From the NCBI RefSeq assembly GCF_007993865.1, contig NZ_VIUH01000020.1:36164-100163 (forward strand): DNA of 64,000 bases, read 5' to 3'. The stretch is from Pseudomonas sp. SJZ079. GTDB lineage: Bacteria; Pseudomonadota; Gammaproteobacteria; Pseudomonadales; Pseudomonadaceae. Under the pieces are notes generated by a model. That model was not told where the DNA came from. It made no database searches and worked only from the letters and a program-made list of their open reading frames with translations. This document shows, one piece after another, positions 26,457 through 35,502 of this stretch. Numbering within the stretch: position 1 is the first letter of the stretch; each line of letters opens with the position of its first letter. A program made the position numbers and the translations under genes.

Positions 26457-27395
26457 TTAGGCGTGCGGCAGAAACAGGTCGGCGAACACTTGGTTACGCG
26501 GCAAGCCGGCCAAATACAGGCGCCGCGCGAAGGTTTCGACACTGCTGGGGTGGCCGCAGAGTAAAGCGAGGGTTTGCCGGGAAGCAAGGCGCAGTTCGGC
26601 CAAAGCCGCTGGCAACTCGGCCGCGCAGAGCAGCTCAACCTGCACCTGGGGATGAACGGCCGCCAACGCCATCAGGGAGTCGGCCAGGTAATGTTCGGCC
26701 CGATCATGAGCCAGGTGAATAACCCGAATGGCGCCTTGGTGATCCTGGCGCAAGGCCTCACGCAGCACCCCATACAGCGGCGCCAAGCCAGTGCCGGCGG
26801 CCAACAGCCAAAGCGGTCGAGCCTGCCAATCCGGATCATAGTGCAGCGCACCACCGCGCAACTCGCCGAGGCGCAAACGCTCACCAGGGCTGAACGCCCG
26901 CGCCTCGTCACTAAACGCGCCCTGTTCGCGACAGTCCAGGTGAAACTCCAGCCAGGGGTCCTCTCCGGGCAGACTGGCCAGGGAATAAGGCCGCGCCACG
27001 CCATTCGGCGACCACAACACCAGATGTTGACCGGCGCTATAGCGCAACGGCTGTTCCGCAATCAGGCGCAGCCGTAGCACGTTGGCACTGAGCCAGTCCG
27101 TCGCCTCGACCCGAGCAGGCCGACCATCACGCACGGGGTCGAAGACCTCGACCTGCAGGTCGTCGACAATCCGGCACTGGCAAGCCAGGCGCCAGCCCTG
27201 ATCCCGGAGCTGTCCACTGAGCGCCTCGGGCTTGGCGTCCACCGGCTCACCGCGCACGCAACGGACCAGGCAGGCATGGCAACTGCCCGCGCGGCAGCTG
27301 TAGGGCACGCCAATGCCACCCCGGTGCAGGGCATCCAGTAAGTTACTCATGGGCTCGACGGCTAGCCTTAGCTCACCCACCGAGAGTTCAGGCAT
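26457..27395 (-). CDS. Ferredoxin-domain flavin reductase (2Fe-2S, FAD, NAD)
   Basis: A protein of about 312 aa with three modules. The N-terminal plant-type 2Fe-2S ferredoxin carries cysteines in YSCRAGSCHACLV and LACQC. An FAD-binding barrel follows, with RPYSLAS near residue 165, then a nucleotide-binding domain with LLAAGTGLAPLYG near 220. It passes electrons from NAD(P)H through FAD to the iron-sulfur centre for an unidentified oxygenase or reductase. The ATG (27395, or 27401) lies inside the 3' end of the upstream GGDEF gene, suggesting coupling. Matches PA4331 as I recall it. Confidence 0.87.
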   Translation of the reverse strand: MPELSVGELRLAVEPMSNLLDALHRGGIGVPYSCRAGSCHACLVRCVRGEPVDAKPEALSGQLRDQGWRLACQCRIVDDLQVEVFDPVRDGRPARVEATDWLSANVLRLRLIAEQPLRYSAGQHLVLWSPNGVARPYSLASLPGEDPWLEFHLDCREQGAFSDEARAFSPGERLRLGELRGGALHYDPDWQARPLWLLAAGTGLAPLYGVLREALRQDHQGAIRVIHLAHDRAEHYLADSLMALAAVHPQVQVELLCAAELPAALAELRLASRQTLALLCGHPSSVETFARRLYLAGLPRNQVFADLFLPHA

Positions 27396-28515
27396 CGGCA
27401 TTCGCCCAGGTCGCGGCACAACGGTTACGCCCGCTGCGCTTGGCTTGGTAGAGTGCCTGATCGGCGCGGTGCAGCGCCTCATCCAGATCATCGTGCATAT
27501 TCAATAACGTCATTCCGACCGACAAACTCAGATTATCCACTTTAACGCCCAGCGGTTCAGCCCGGTTAAACGCTTCACGCAAACGTTCGCAACAGGCGGT
27601 GAACTGATCCTCGTCGGTATTGGGCAACAACAGCACGAATTCCTCGCCGCCGTAGCGGGCGATGATGTCGCCATCACGCATGCAGGCCCGCGCCACGCCG
27701 GCGAATGTCTGCAGCACGCGATCGCCTGCAGCATGGCCATGGACATCGTTGACCCGCTTGAAATGATCCAGGTCGATCAGCGCCAGGCCATGTCGGCGTC
27801 CCGCGCGGAGACTGGTTAGCTCATGGCTGGCCAGGCGCAGAAAGTGCCGACGATTGAACAACCCGGTCAATTCGTCGGTGGCCGCCAGGTCTTCGAGCTG
27901 ACGCATCATCCCGCGCAGGGTGTCCTGATGCGCCTGCAAGGCAAAGCGTCGCTGGCGCATGCGTTGACGCATGTTTTGCACATAACTGCCGAACAGACTC
28001 AACCAGAGCAGCACGGCGGCCAGGGCACTCACCTGCAAGATCGCCAGGCCCGGATCAGTTGACGGGAATACATAGGCTTCGTAGAGGTTCAGTCCGGCGA
28101 AACCGAAGAAGGCAAATACCGCGCAGCGCACGAAGACTTTGGGTGGAAGCTGGAACACGCCAAACAACAGGGTCAACATGTAGACCACCAGCAGGCTGCC
28201 GCGCCCTTCGGCGAACATGGCCAACAGCGCCGTCAACCAGGCCAGGGCCACCAGCACCTGTGGCTCGGTCAGACTCGGGTCGCTAAAGCGCAGATTTCGC
28301 CCGCTGAGAAACAAGCCCCAGAACAGCAACTGGCTGAGTGTCGCCAGACCGATGAGCAACAGCCCCGTCGCTAAGCTGACGTGAAGCACCCCCACCAGCA
28401 TCGCCACCCCGCACAGCAGCACGGTCAGGGCATAAGTCGCCACTGCCATGCCGAAACGCTTCAGCAACAGGCTTTGTAGTGTTCGCTTAGCGGCCCGCTG
28501 GCGACGTAGGCTCAT
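27388..28515 (-). CDS. Membrane-anchored GGDEF diguanylate cyclase (SadC-like locus)
   Basis: A protein of about 375 aa. The first 190 residues hold roughly six membrane segments. A GGDEF domain follows with the active motif GGEEF in ARYGGEEFVLLLP near residue 290 and an intact inhibitory RxxD site (RDGD) five residues before it. It should make c-di-GMP from two GTP at the inner membrane. Position beside PA4330/PA4331-like genes and fumarase matches P. aeruginosa sadC, though this protein is shorter than SadC as I remember it. AAGGAG lies three bases before ATG 28515. Confidence 0.88.
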   Translation of the reverse strand: MSLRRQRAAKRTLQSLLLKRFGMAVATYALTVLLCGVAMLVGVLHVSLATGLLLIGLATLSQLLFWGLFLSGRNLRFSDPSLTEPQVLVALAWLTALLAMFAEGRGSLLVVYMLTLLFGVFQLPPKVFVRCAVFAFFGFAGLNLYEAYVFPSTDPGLAILQVSALAAVLLWLSLFGSYVQNMRQRMRQRRFALQAHQDTLRGMMRQLEDLAATDELTGLFNRRHFLRLASHELTSLRAGRRHGLALIDLDHFKRVNDVHGHAAGDRVLQTFAGVARACMRDGDIIARYGGEEFVLLLPNTDEDQFTACCERLREAFNRAEPLGVKVDNLSLSVGMTLLNMHDDLDEALHRADQALYQAKRSGRNRCAATWANADA

Positions 28516-28999
28516 GGGCTCCTTCCCATACTGGCATCTAGCCGCCACTCTACCCCCGTGATCACAAAATGCCTAGCGGGTTAGCAGGCAGTTGAGCACC
28601 TGATGAGCGGCAGCCGAACAAGGCTCGACACCGCGAATTTCCTCGCCGCGCCGGCACACGACTACGGGCGCCAAAGTCGGCGCGCAGTCGGCTGCGCGCG
28701 CAGAGTTTACCTACTCGATATGACTCTTTTATTCGCGCAACCAGCCCCTCTCGGCGTATTCATGTGCACCCAAGATTGCATGCCGGGTAACGCTGCGGCC
28801 GGCACGGCAGCTTGGCTGAAGCCTGCAGTGATGGTGCACGCACGGGTCAAGCTGGGCGATCAACGACCAAGGTCGACCGCTGGCGGCTGTCCGCTGTGCC
28901 TGGTGCGCGCTATACTGCGGCGCCTTTTTTACTGTAACAGCGCGCCGGATTGTGCTCCGGTGCCCCTCGCAGTTCCTGCCCGATAAAGGAGCGCCAAGC
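28516..28999. other. Divergent gap before fumarase
   Basis: This 484-base gap lies between the divergent GGDEF and fumarase genes. It contains a -10-like TATACT at about 28911 facing fumarase. The open frame covering 28603-28986 has no family character or ribosome binding site. No RNA is recognised. Confidence 0.4.
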
Positions 29000-30523
29000 A
29001 TGACCGTGATCAAGCAAGACGACCTGATCCAGAGCGTCGCCGACGCCCTGCAGTTCATCTCCTACTACCACCCCGTGGATTTCATCCAGGCCATGCATGA
29101 GGCCTACCTGCGCGAAGAATCGCCGGCCGCGCGCGACGCCATGGCGCAGATCCTGATCAACTCGCGCATGTGCGCCACCGGTCACCGGCCGATCTGCCAG
29201 GACACCGGCATCGTCACCGTCTTCGTTCGCGTCGGCATGGACGTGCGCTGGGACGGCGCGACCATGAGCGTCGACGACATGATCAACGAGGGCGTGCGCC
29301 GCGCCTACAACCTGCCGGAAAACGTCCTGCGCGCCTCGATCCTGGCCGACCCGGCAGGCAGCCGCAAGAACACCAAGGACAACACCCCGGCGGTGATCCA
29401 CTACTCCATCGTCCCCGGTGACAAGCTCGAAGTAGACGTCGCGGCCAAGGGTGGCGGCTCCGAGAACAAGTCGAAGATGGCCATGCTCAACCCCTCCGAC
29501 TCGATCGTCGACTGGGTGCTGAAAACCGTGCCGACCATGGGCGCCGGCTGGTGTCCGCCGGGTATGCTCGGCATCGGCATCGGCGGCACCGCCGAGAAAG
29601 CCGCGGTGATGGCCAAGGAAGTGTTGATGGACTCCATCGACATCCACGAGCTGAAGGCCCGTGGCCCACAGAACCGCATCGAAGAACTGCGCCTGGAGCT
29701 GTTCGACAAGGTCAACCAGCTGGGCATCGGCGCCCAGGGCCTCGGCGGTCTGACCACGGTGCTCGACGTGAAGATCATGGACTACCCGACCCACGCCGCC
29801 TCCCTGCCGGTGTGCATGATTCCCAACTGCGCCGCCACCCGCCACGCCCACTTCGTGCTGGACGGCTCCGGCCCGGCCGAGCTGGAAGCGCCGCCCCTGG
29901 ACGCCTACCCGGAAATCGTCTGGGAAGCCGGCCCGAGTGCGCGCCGCGTCAACCTCGACACCCTGACCCCGGAAGACGTGCAGAGCTGGAAGCCGGGCGA
30001 AACCGTGCTGCTCAACGGCAAGATGCTCACCGGCCGCGACGCCGCGCACAAGCGCATGGTCGAGATGCTCAACAAGGGTGAGCCGTTGCCGGTGGACCTC
30101 AAGGGCCGCTTCATCTATTACGTCGGCCCGGTCGATCCGGTCGGTGACGAAGTGGTCGGCCCCGCCGGCCCGACTACCGCCACGCGGATGGACAAGTTCA
30201 CCCGGCAGATCCTCGAAAGCACCGGCCTGCTCGGCATGATCGGCAAGTCCGAACGTGGCCCGATCGCCATCGAGGCGATCAAGGATCACAAGGCCGTGTA
30301 CCTGATGGCCGTCGGTGGCGCCGCCTACCTGGTGGCCCAGGCCATCAAGAAATCCAGGGTGCTGGCCTTCGAGGAAATGGGCATGGAGGCCATCTACGAG
30401 TTCGAGGTCAAGGACATGCCGGTGACCGTGGCAGTCGACACCAACGGCGAGTCGGTGCATACCACCGGTCCGGCGATCTGGAACAAGAAGATCGCCGAAA
30501 GCCTGGCCGTAGAAGTGAAGTAA
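29000..30523 (+). CDS. fumA: Fumarate hydratase class I (iron-sulfur)
   Basis: A 507-aa class I fumarase, a 4Fe-4S enzyme that hydrates fumarate to malate in the TCA cycle. The cluster cysteine region GHRPICQDTGIV (about residue 66) and CMIPNCAATRH near 270 are present, as is the N-terminal alpha-type domain with beta-type swivel domain from about 300. GGAG lies eight bases before ATG 29000; the frame upstream to 28952 is not part of the gene. Class I fumarase is oxygen-sensitive, and pseudomonads usually also carry a class II enzyme. Matches PA4333 as I recall it. Confidence 0.92.
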   Translation: MTVIKQDDLIQSVADALQFISYYHPVDFIQAMHEAYLREESPAARDAMAQILINSRMCATGHRPICQDTGIVTVFVRVGMDVRWDGATMSVDDMINEGVRRAYNLPENVLRASILADPAGSRKNTKDNTPAVIHYSIVPGDKLEVDVAAKGGGSENKSKMAMLNPSDSIVDWVLKTVPTMGAGWCPPGMLGIGIGGTAEKAAVMAKEVLMDSIDIHELKARGPQNRIEELRLELFDKVNQLGIGAQGLGGLTTVLDVKIMDYPTHAASLPVCMIPNCAATRHAHFVLDGSGPAELEAPPLDAYPEIVWEAGPSARRVNLDTLTPEDVQSWKPGETVLLNGKMLTGRDAAHKRMVEMLNKGEPLPVDLKGRFIYYVGPVDPVGDEVVGPAGPTTATRMDKFTRQILESTGLLGMIGKSERGPIAIEAIKDHKAVYLMAVGGAAYLVAQAIKKSRVLAFEEMGMEAIYEFEVKDMPVTVAVDTNGESVHTTGPAIWNKKIAESLAVEVK

Positions 30524-30543
30524 GCGCTGCATCGCTGCAAACC

Positions 30544-30578
30544 AGAAGCCCGGCCCTGTGCCGGGCTTCTGCGTTTTT
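30544..30578 (+). terminator. Fumarase terminator
   Basis: A hairpin with arms agaagcccgg and ccgggcttct, followed by gcgttttt. It ends the fumarase transcript. Confidence 0.83.
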
Positions 30579-30852
30579 AACGGTGTGCAATGACCCTGCG
30601 CAACGCCAGCGCCGGGCAGCAAGCTGCATGCCGGAAGCCGTGCAAGTTGACCCTGGCCCCGCGCAGCGTCTGCACGCCAGGGACCGTTCGCTATACTGCG
30701 AGAGCTCTGCGTTGAAACGCCACCAGCACCCCGCCTGCGGCTGCTGCACGGCATGACGCTCAACGCTGAGCGCAGCGAGGGGCTGTCATCGACCGAGCGC
30801 TCGCGGCCAGTCCAACCGCGGCTCACCCCCCTCCAAACCCGGAGGCTGCCGA
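30579..30852. other. Gap before the PLD lipoprotein gene
   Basis: About 274 bases. It contains a TATACT box at about 30694 (context ttcgctatactgcgag) that could be the -10 of the phospholipase-D-type gene. Nothing else is recognised. Confidence 0.4.
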
Positions 30853-32247
30853 ATGAGCTGGCCAACCCTGTCGAAGCTGACGCCTGTCCCGGCGCTGCTG
30901 TGCCTGGCATTACTCGGCGCCTGCAGCTCGTTACCAACCATCGTGCCCGACATGGTGCACAGCCCTGGTGAACCGGTGCAGCTCGACGGCACGCATGGGC
31001 CACTCTCACCTGAGCGCAGCAAGGCCATCCTCGAGCGACTCTCGGCCGGTGGTGCCGAGACCAACATATTTGACCTGCACTTGGCGGTCGAAGAGGCGGT
31101 GGTCGGCAGCCCCCTGAGCGCAGGCAACAAGGTCGAGCTGCTGCAGGACGGCCCCAGCACCTACCAGGCGATGCTCGCCGCCATAACCGCAGCGAAGGAC
31201 CATATCAACATGGAGACCTTCATCCTCGACGACGACGAGGTGGGGCAACGCTTCGCGGCGGAGCTGATCGTCAAGCAGCAGGAAGGCGTGCAGGTCAACC
31301 TGATGTACGACAGCGTGGGCACCCTCGGCACACCCAAGGCGTTCTTCAAGGAGCTCGCCGAGGGCGGGGTCGATCTGCTGGAGTTCAACCCGGTCAATCC
31401 GATGACCGCCAATGCCGGCTGGGAGGTAAACCAACGCGACCATCGCAAGTTGCTGATAGTCGACGGGCGCATTGCCTTTCTCGGCGGCATCAACATCAGC
31501 AGCGTCTATTCCGGTGGCTCGCTCAGTCAGAACAGCAAGATTCGCCCCGGCGGTGAGCTGCCCTGGCGCGATACCGACCTGCAGATCGAAGGCCCAGTGG
31601 TGGCCGAGTTGCAAAAACTGTTTATCAAGACCTGGATCAAACAGAAGGGCGAGCCCCTCGTCCCGCGTAATTACCTGCCCCTGCTGGAGCCCAAAGGCAA
31701 CGAGGTGGTGCGCGCCATCGGCAGCTCGCCGGAAGAACCCTACAGCCTGATCTACGCCACCTTGATCTCCGCCCTGCGCAGCGCGCAGAGCGAAATCTGG
31801 CTGACCAACGCCTACTTCGTCCCCGACCCGCAACTGCTGACCGCCCTTAAGCAAGCCGTGGCACGGGGTGTCGACGTGCGCCTGGTGCTGCCCAGCAGCA
31901 CCGATTCGTGGCTGGTGTTCCACGCCAGCCGGGCCAACTTCAGCGAACTGCTGGAGGCGGGCGTCAAACTGTACGAGCGCCGCGGGGCATTGCTGCATGT
32001 GAAAACTGCGGTGATCGACGGCGTGTGGTCCACGGTCGGCTCGACCAACCTCGACTGGCGCAGTTTTCTGCACAACTACGAAGTCAACGCCGTGGTGCTC
32101 GGCAACGAATTCGGCGAGAAGATGCGCACCGCATTCCAGGAGGACCAGGCCAACTCGAATGAGATCACCCTGCAACAATGGCGACGCCGCTCACTCCTGG
32201 TGAGAGCCAAGGAACTGGCCGCGCGCATCTGGGAGTACTGGCTGTGA
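30853..32247 (+). CDS. Phospholipase D/cardiolipin synthase-like lipoprotein
   Basis: A 464-aa protein with a lipoprotein signal (ALLCLALLGAC). Two phospholipase-D HKD motifs follow: HRKLLIVDGRIAFLGG near residue 197 and HVKTAVIDGVWSTVGSTNLD near 383. Cardiolipin synthases of this family condense two phosphatidylglycerols, but the usual bacterial enzymes have membrane helices or no anchor; a lipid-anchored form is less common. It may act in the periplasm. The unknown gene at 32324 follows 76 bases later and was probably selected with it. Another member of the family, without a lipobox, lies at 52.1 kb. Confidence 0.85.
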   Translation: MSWPTLSKLTPVPALLCLALLGACSSLPTIVPDMVHSPGEPVQLDGTHGPLSPERSKAILERLSAGGAETNIFDLHLAVEEAVVGSPLSAGNKVELLQDGPSTYQAMLAAITAAKDHINMETFILDDDEVGQRFAAELIVKQQEGVQVNLMYDSVGTLGTPKAFFKELAEGGVDLLEFNPVNPMTANAGWEVNQRDHRKLLIVDGRIAFLGGINISSVYSGGSLSQNSKIRPGGELPWRDTDLQIEGPVVAELQKLFIKTWIKQKGEPLVPRNYLPLLEPKGNEVVRAIGSSPEEPYSLIYATLISALRSAQSEIWLTNAYFVPDPQLLTALKQAVARGVDVRLVLPSSTDSWLVFHASRANFSELLEAGVKLYERRGALLHVKTAVIDGVWSTVGSTNLDWRSFLHNYEVNAVVLGNEFGEKMRTAFQEDQANSNEITLQQWRRRSLLVRAKELAARIWEYWL

Positions 32248-32323
32248 CCCGCACCCAGGGTGAGCGGGACATACCGCCAGGACGCCTTGCGTCGAACTGC
32301 GCCGGCCAGGCGGCGAGAGCAGG

Positions 32324-33241
32324 ATGACGGTTGTCGCCGCGAAACACGTTCGCCTGGCCAGGCTGCTGCGGGCGGCCCTGCTCTGCACGCTGGGCGCCGT
32401 GTCTCTGGCCCATGCCCAGGACGCCGCCAGCCTGAAGGCGCACTACGCGAATTTGCGCGAACAGCTGACCCACAACCAGTTCCACCGCCCGCTCTACCTC
32501 GAATCGAAGGAGGCCTCTGGCGACTTGAGCGGCGATATCTATGCGCTGCTCGAGCAACCCTATGCCGAGGTCGGTCCGGCGCTACAGGGCATCGACCACT
32601 GGTGCGACATTCTGATCCTGCACCTAAACGTGAAGAGCTGTAGCACCTCCACGGCCAAGGGCGACGACAGACTGAGCCTGAACATCGGCCGCAAGTCCGA
32701 CCAGCCGCTGGACGAAGCCTACCCGGTCGAGTTCCGCTATGAGCGGGTGACCGCCAGCCCCGACTACCTGCAACTGATGCTCAAGGCCGCCGAAGGACCG
32801 CTAGGCACCAACCACTACCGCATCGCGCTCGAAGTGGTGGCGCTGGATGCTCAGCGCAGCTTCCTGCACCTGTCGTATTCATACGCTTACGGCATGGCCG
32901 CCAACGTGGCCATGCAGGGCTACCTGGCGACGATCGGGCGCAACAAGGTGGGATTCAGCGTCGTCGACCGCGCAGACGACGGTCAGCCCGTGTATATAGC
33001 CGGCATGCGCGGGGTGGTCGAGCGCAACACCATGCGTTACTTCCTGGCGATCGAGGCTTACCTGGGCGCCCTGGCGACGGCGCCCCAGGAGCGCCTCGAA
33101 AAACGCCTGAATGACTGGTTTACCGGCATCGAACGCTACCCGCGCCAGCTGCACGAACTCGAACGCGGCGAGTACCTCGCCATGAAGCACAAGGAAATCC
33201 TGCGCCAGCGGGCACTGGAGTCCACCGAACAACCGAATTGA
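32324..33241 (+). CDS. Exported protein of unknown function beside the PLD lipoprotein
   Basis: A 305-aa protein. A signal peptide (LLRAALLCTLGAVSLAHA, cleavage near residue 31) leads into a mature alpha/beta-looking domain with two cysteines in the block HWCDILILHLNVKSCSTSTA, which could form a disulfide. I recognise no family. It follows the phospholipase-D-type lipoprotein gene in the same direction, so a shared periplasmic lipid role is possible. The ribosome binding site is weak (GAGAGCAGG just before the ATG). Confidence 0.75.
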   Translation: MTVVAAKHVRLARLLRAALLCTLGAVSLAHAQDAASLKAHYANLREQLTHNQFHRPLYLESKEASGDLSGDIYALLEQPYAEVGPALQGIDHWCDILILHLNVKSCSTSTAKGDDRLSLNIGRKSDQPLDEAYPVEFRYERVTASPDYLQLMLKAAEGPLGTNHYRIALEVVALDAQRSFLHLSYSYAYGMAANVAMQGYLATIGRNKVGFSVVDRADDGQPVYIAGMRGVVERNTMRYFLAIEAYLGALATAPQERLEKRLNDWFTGIERYPRQLHELERGEYLAMKHKEILRQRALESTEQPN

Positions 33242-33449
33242 GTTGCGTGGACACAGCGCCTTCCCGCAGTGCCCCTTGCGCTGGCAGCGCTTCAGCCAAT
33301 CGCAGAATCGCCTGGCGCTGCACCTGCCCGTACAGGACGCGAGCCCGTTCGTGGGCTCAGCGCGAGACCGTCACCGCAGCCACCCTCTCGGCCCCACGGC
33401 AACCCGCCACCCGCAGTGGCGGGCGGTTCCCAGCCATGCACCGCGCACG

Positions 33450-33698
33450 CTAGAACAGCGTGTTGCCCTGATCGAGGCTCTGGTCCACCAGCCATTTGCC
33501 GTGGGCGATGGAAGAGCGCTGCGCACTCTCCAGCTCGGCCAGAAATGCATGCTGGATGGGCAGTGGTATGCGCTTGGTGGTGCGGCCGTCGGGCGTGGTG
33601 ATATGGCAGCCCCCCGCCCAGGGAGTGGGGATGCCCGGATGCTCCACTACGTCCGCAGTGATGGTGTAATCGCGGTGAACACATTGTTGCATGCTCAT
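33450..33698 (-). CDS. Small protein, unknown
   Basis: An 82-aa protein beginning MSMQQCVHRDYTITADVV, with a WAGGCHITTPDGRTTKRI segment near residue 28 and a helical C-terminus. The pattern Tyr-Thr-Ile and GGCHIT resembles small conserved proteins I have seen in pseudomonads, with no known function. GAGG lies eight bases before the ATG. Flanking gaps of about 200 bases on either side hold nothing recognised. Confidence 0.6.
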   Translation of the reverse strand: MSMQQCVHRDYTITADVVEHPGIPTPWAGGCHITTPDGRTTKRIPLPIQHAFLAELESAQRSSIAHGKWLVDQSLDQGNTLF

Positions 33699-33908
33699 GG
33701 GATCGACCTCGCTGTTGAACTAGCTTGTTCAGGCCTGTTTACCGATGACTCGATCAACACTGGCCTGATGCTTCGGCACCGGTGTTGCCACTCAATGGCT
33801 GCACCGGAGCATCCTGCTTACGCTGATTTTTTTACGATATAGCACATGCCAATCGTCGTGCGGCAGTGGCCGACGAGGGGCACCCAGGTACGGTCTGCTT
33901 GCGAGCGG

Positions 33909-34802
33909 TCACTCCGTCCGACGAATCGCCAGGCGCCCCGCGGCAAACTGCTCCGGCCAGTCGCGGCGAGTGAACACCTGCCCCTGTGCGCGCAGGTCAC
34001 GCACTTGCTGCAGGTCCAGCTCGCAGATCAGCCACTGGCTGCTAGCGGGGCAGAGTTCGGCGCTTTCGCCGAGTATTCCGTTGGCCGGCATGCCGTAGTC
34101 CGAGGGCACGTAGAGCGCGGCGCGGCCGATGTTCTCATCCAGCGCTGGCGACCAGGGCGCCAGGCCGACGGTAGGCGCCTGCAGCACCGCAATCTGGTTT
34201 TCCAGGGCACGCGCCTGGGCGCCGATGCGCACGCGCTGGAAGCCCGCCTCGGTGTCGGTGCAACTGGGTGCCAGGATCAGGTCGACACCGGCTTCGGCCA
34301 GGCCGTGCGCCAGCATGGGGAATTCGTTGTCGTAGCAGATCAGGATGCCCAGCCTGCCCAGCGCCGTGTCGAACAGCCGCAGGCCGCTGCCGGGCTCGAT
34401 GTGCCAGTGCTCTCGCTCGAAGCGGGTCATGATCAGTTTGTCCTGGCTGCCCAGGTTACCCTCGGGGCCGAACAGCCAGGCGCGGTTGCGGTAGCAGCCG
34501 TCGGCGTCCAGCACCGGCAGCGAACCGGGCTGCAGGTAGACGCCCAGGCGCTGAGCCAGACCTTCACACAGCGCCAACCAGGCTGGCAGCAACGGCTGGA
34601 TACCGGCGATGGCGCCCTGCAGATCGCCGCGTTGCTCGGCCGGCAGTTGCCCGCTGAGCACCAGCCCGGCGTACTCCGGCAACAGCAGCAGTTGCGCGCC
34701 TTGCTGCGCGGCCTCTTCGCACAGCACCGTCAGGTGACGCGCGTAGGCCTCCCAAGTCTCCAGCAGGTCGATGTGGTACTGACACGCGGCGAGCCTGATC
34801 AT
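33909..34802 (-). CDS. Carbon-nitrogen hydrolase (nitrilase superfamily)
   Basis: A 297-aa nitrilase-superfamily enzyme with the full Glu-Lys-Cys triad: Glu in LLPEYAG near residue 46, Lys in GSQDKLIMTRFE near 124 and Cys in GILICYDNEFP near 160. It hydrolyses or transfers an amide, nitrile or N-acyl group on a small molecule that cannot be named. Its ATG (34802) overlaps the stop of the upstream GNAT gene by ATGA, so the pair is translationally coupled and probably acts in one pathway. Confidence 0.88.
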   Translation of the reverse strand: MIRLAACQYHIDLLETWEAYARHLTVLCEEAAQQGAQLLLLPEYAGLVLSGQLPAEQRGDLQGAIAGIQPLLPAWLALCEGLAQRLGVYLQPGSLPVLDADGCYRNRAWLFGPEGNLGSQDKLIMTRFEREHWHIEPGSGLRLFDTALGRLGILICYDNEFPMLAHGLAEAGVDLILAPSCTDTEAGFQRVRIGAQARALENQIAVLQAPTVGLAPWSPALDENIGRAALYVPSDYGMPANGILGESAELCPASSQWLICELDLQQVRDLRAQGQVFTRRDWPEQFAAGRLAIRRTE

Positions 34803-35389
34803 CGGCACAGCGCCTTGATCCAGAACGACATGGGTTTGGCCGACTCAGTACGTTCGTCGAGGTCCTGCCAGACCATCTCGGTGCGCAGTTCGGGATGCTG
34901 CCGATAGCCGCGGTTGCCCCAGAAGGCATTCAGCGGTTGGTAGTCGGCCGGACGACGCGGATGCTCCAGCGGGCGCTCGACCGTGCAGAAGGCGCACCAG
35001 TCGAAGCGCTCGAGGCGCCGCGCGTACGTTTCACGCTCGCTAAAGAAGCGCACGCCGAGGCCCTGGCCACGGTACTCCGGCAGCAGCACCGACTCGCCGA
35101 AATAGAAGACCCGCTGAGGGTTCCAGCCATCTTCGACGAAGGGTCGCTGCAACGCCTCGGTTTCATCGGCCAACGGCAGGCCGGTGGAGGCGCCGACCAC
35201 CCGGCCCTGCTCCAGCGCCAGAACGAACAGGCTGTCGCGCGATTGCGCGTAGGTGCTCAGGTACTCGGTTTCATAGGCGAGCGAGCCCGCATAGAGGTAG
35301 GGAAACTCGCGGAACACGGCGATGCGCAGGCGCGCCAGATCGTCGAGATAGGGGGCGATGGCCGAGCCATGCAGCAGGCGGATATCCAT
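34799..35389 (-). CDS. GNAT family N-acetyltransferase
   Basis: A 196-aa GNAT-fold protein. The N-terminal part is LRIAVFREFPYLYAG. The acetyl-CoA-binding block ESVLLPEYRGQGLGVRFF is near residue 98, with the Q/RxxGxG/A pattern RGQGLG. It acetylates an unidentified amine. It is the upstream gene of a two-gene unit with the nitrilase-type hydrolase; the ATGA junction indicates coupled translation. Confidence 0.86.
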   Translation of the reverse strand: MDIRLLHGSAIAPYLDDLARLRIAVFREFPYLYAGSLAYETEYLSTYAQSRDSLFVLALEQGRVVGASTGLPLADETEALQRPFVEDGWNPQRVFYFGESVLLPEYRGQGLGVRFFSERETYARRLERFDWCAFCTVERPLEHPRRPADYQPLNAFWGNRGYRQHPELRTEMVWQDLDERTESAKPMSFWIKALCR

Positions 35390-35502
35390 AGGGCGGGTCG
35401 TTCGGTCGTAGGGCGATGACGCTGGCGGCTAAGCCGGCACTAAAGGGAAAACTTAACATAGCGCTCTTCCCCGATTAACCCGGGTACGACAGGAGTTTTC
35501 GC

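Noticed and set aside
28603..28986. A 127-aa plus-strand frame upstream of fumarase
   Set aside because: No ribosome binding site and no domain; overlaps the putative fumarase promoter.
28910..31009. A 699-aa minus-strand frame covering the fumarase gene
   Set aside because: It is a shadow of the high-GC fumarase gene and has no recognisable domain.
33243..33842. A 199-aa plus-strand frame opposite the small gene at 33450
   Set aside because: The minus-strand gene has a good GAGG site and protein-like composition; the plus frame does not.
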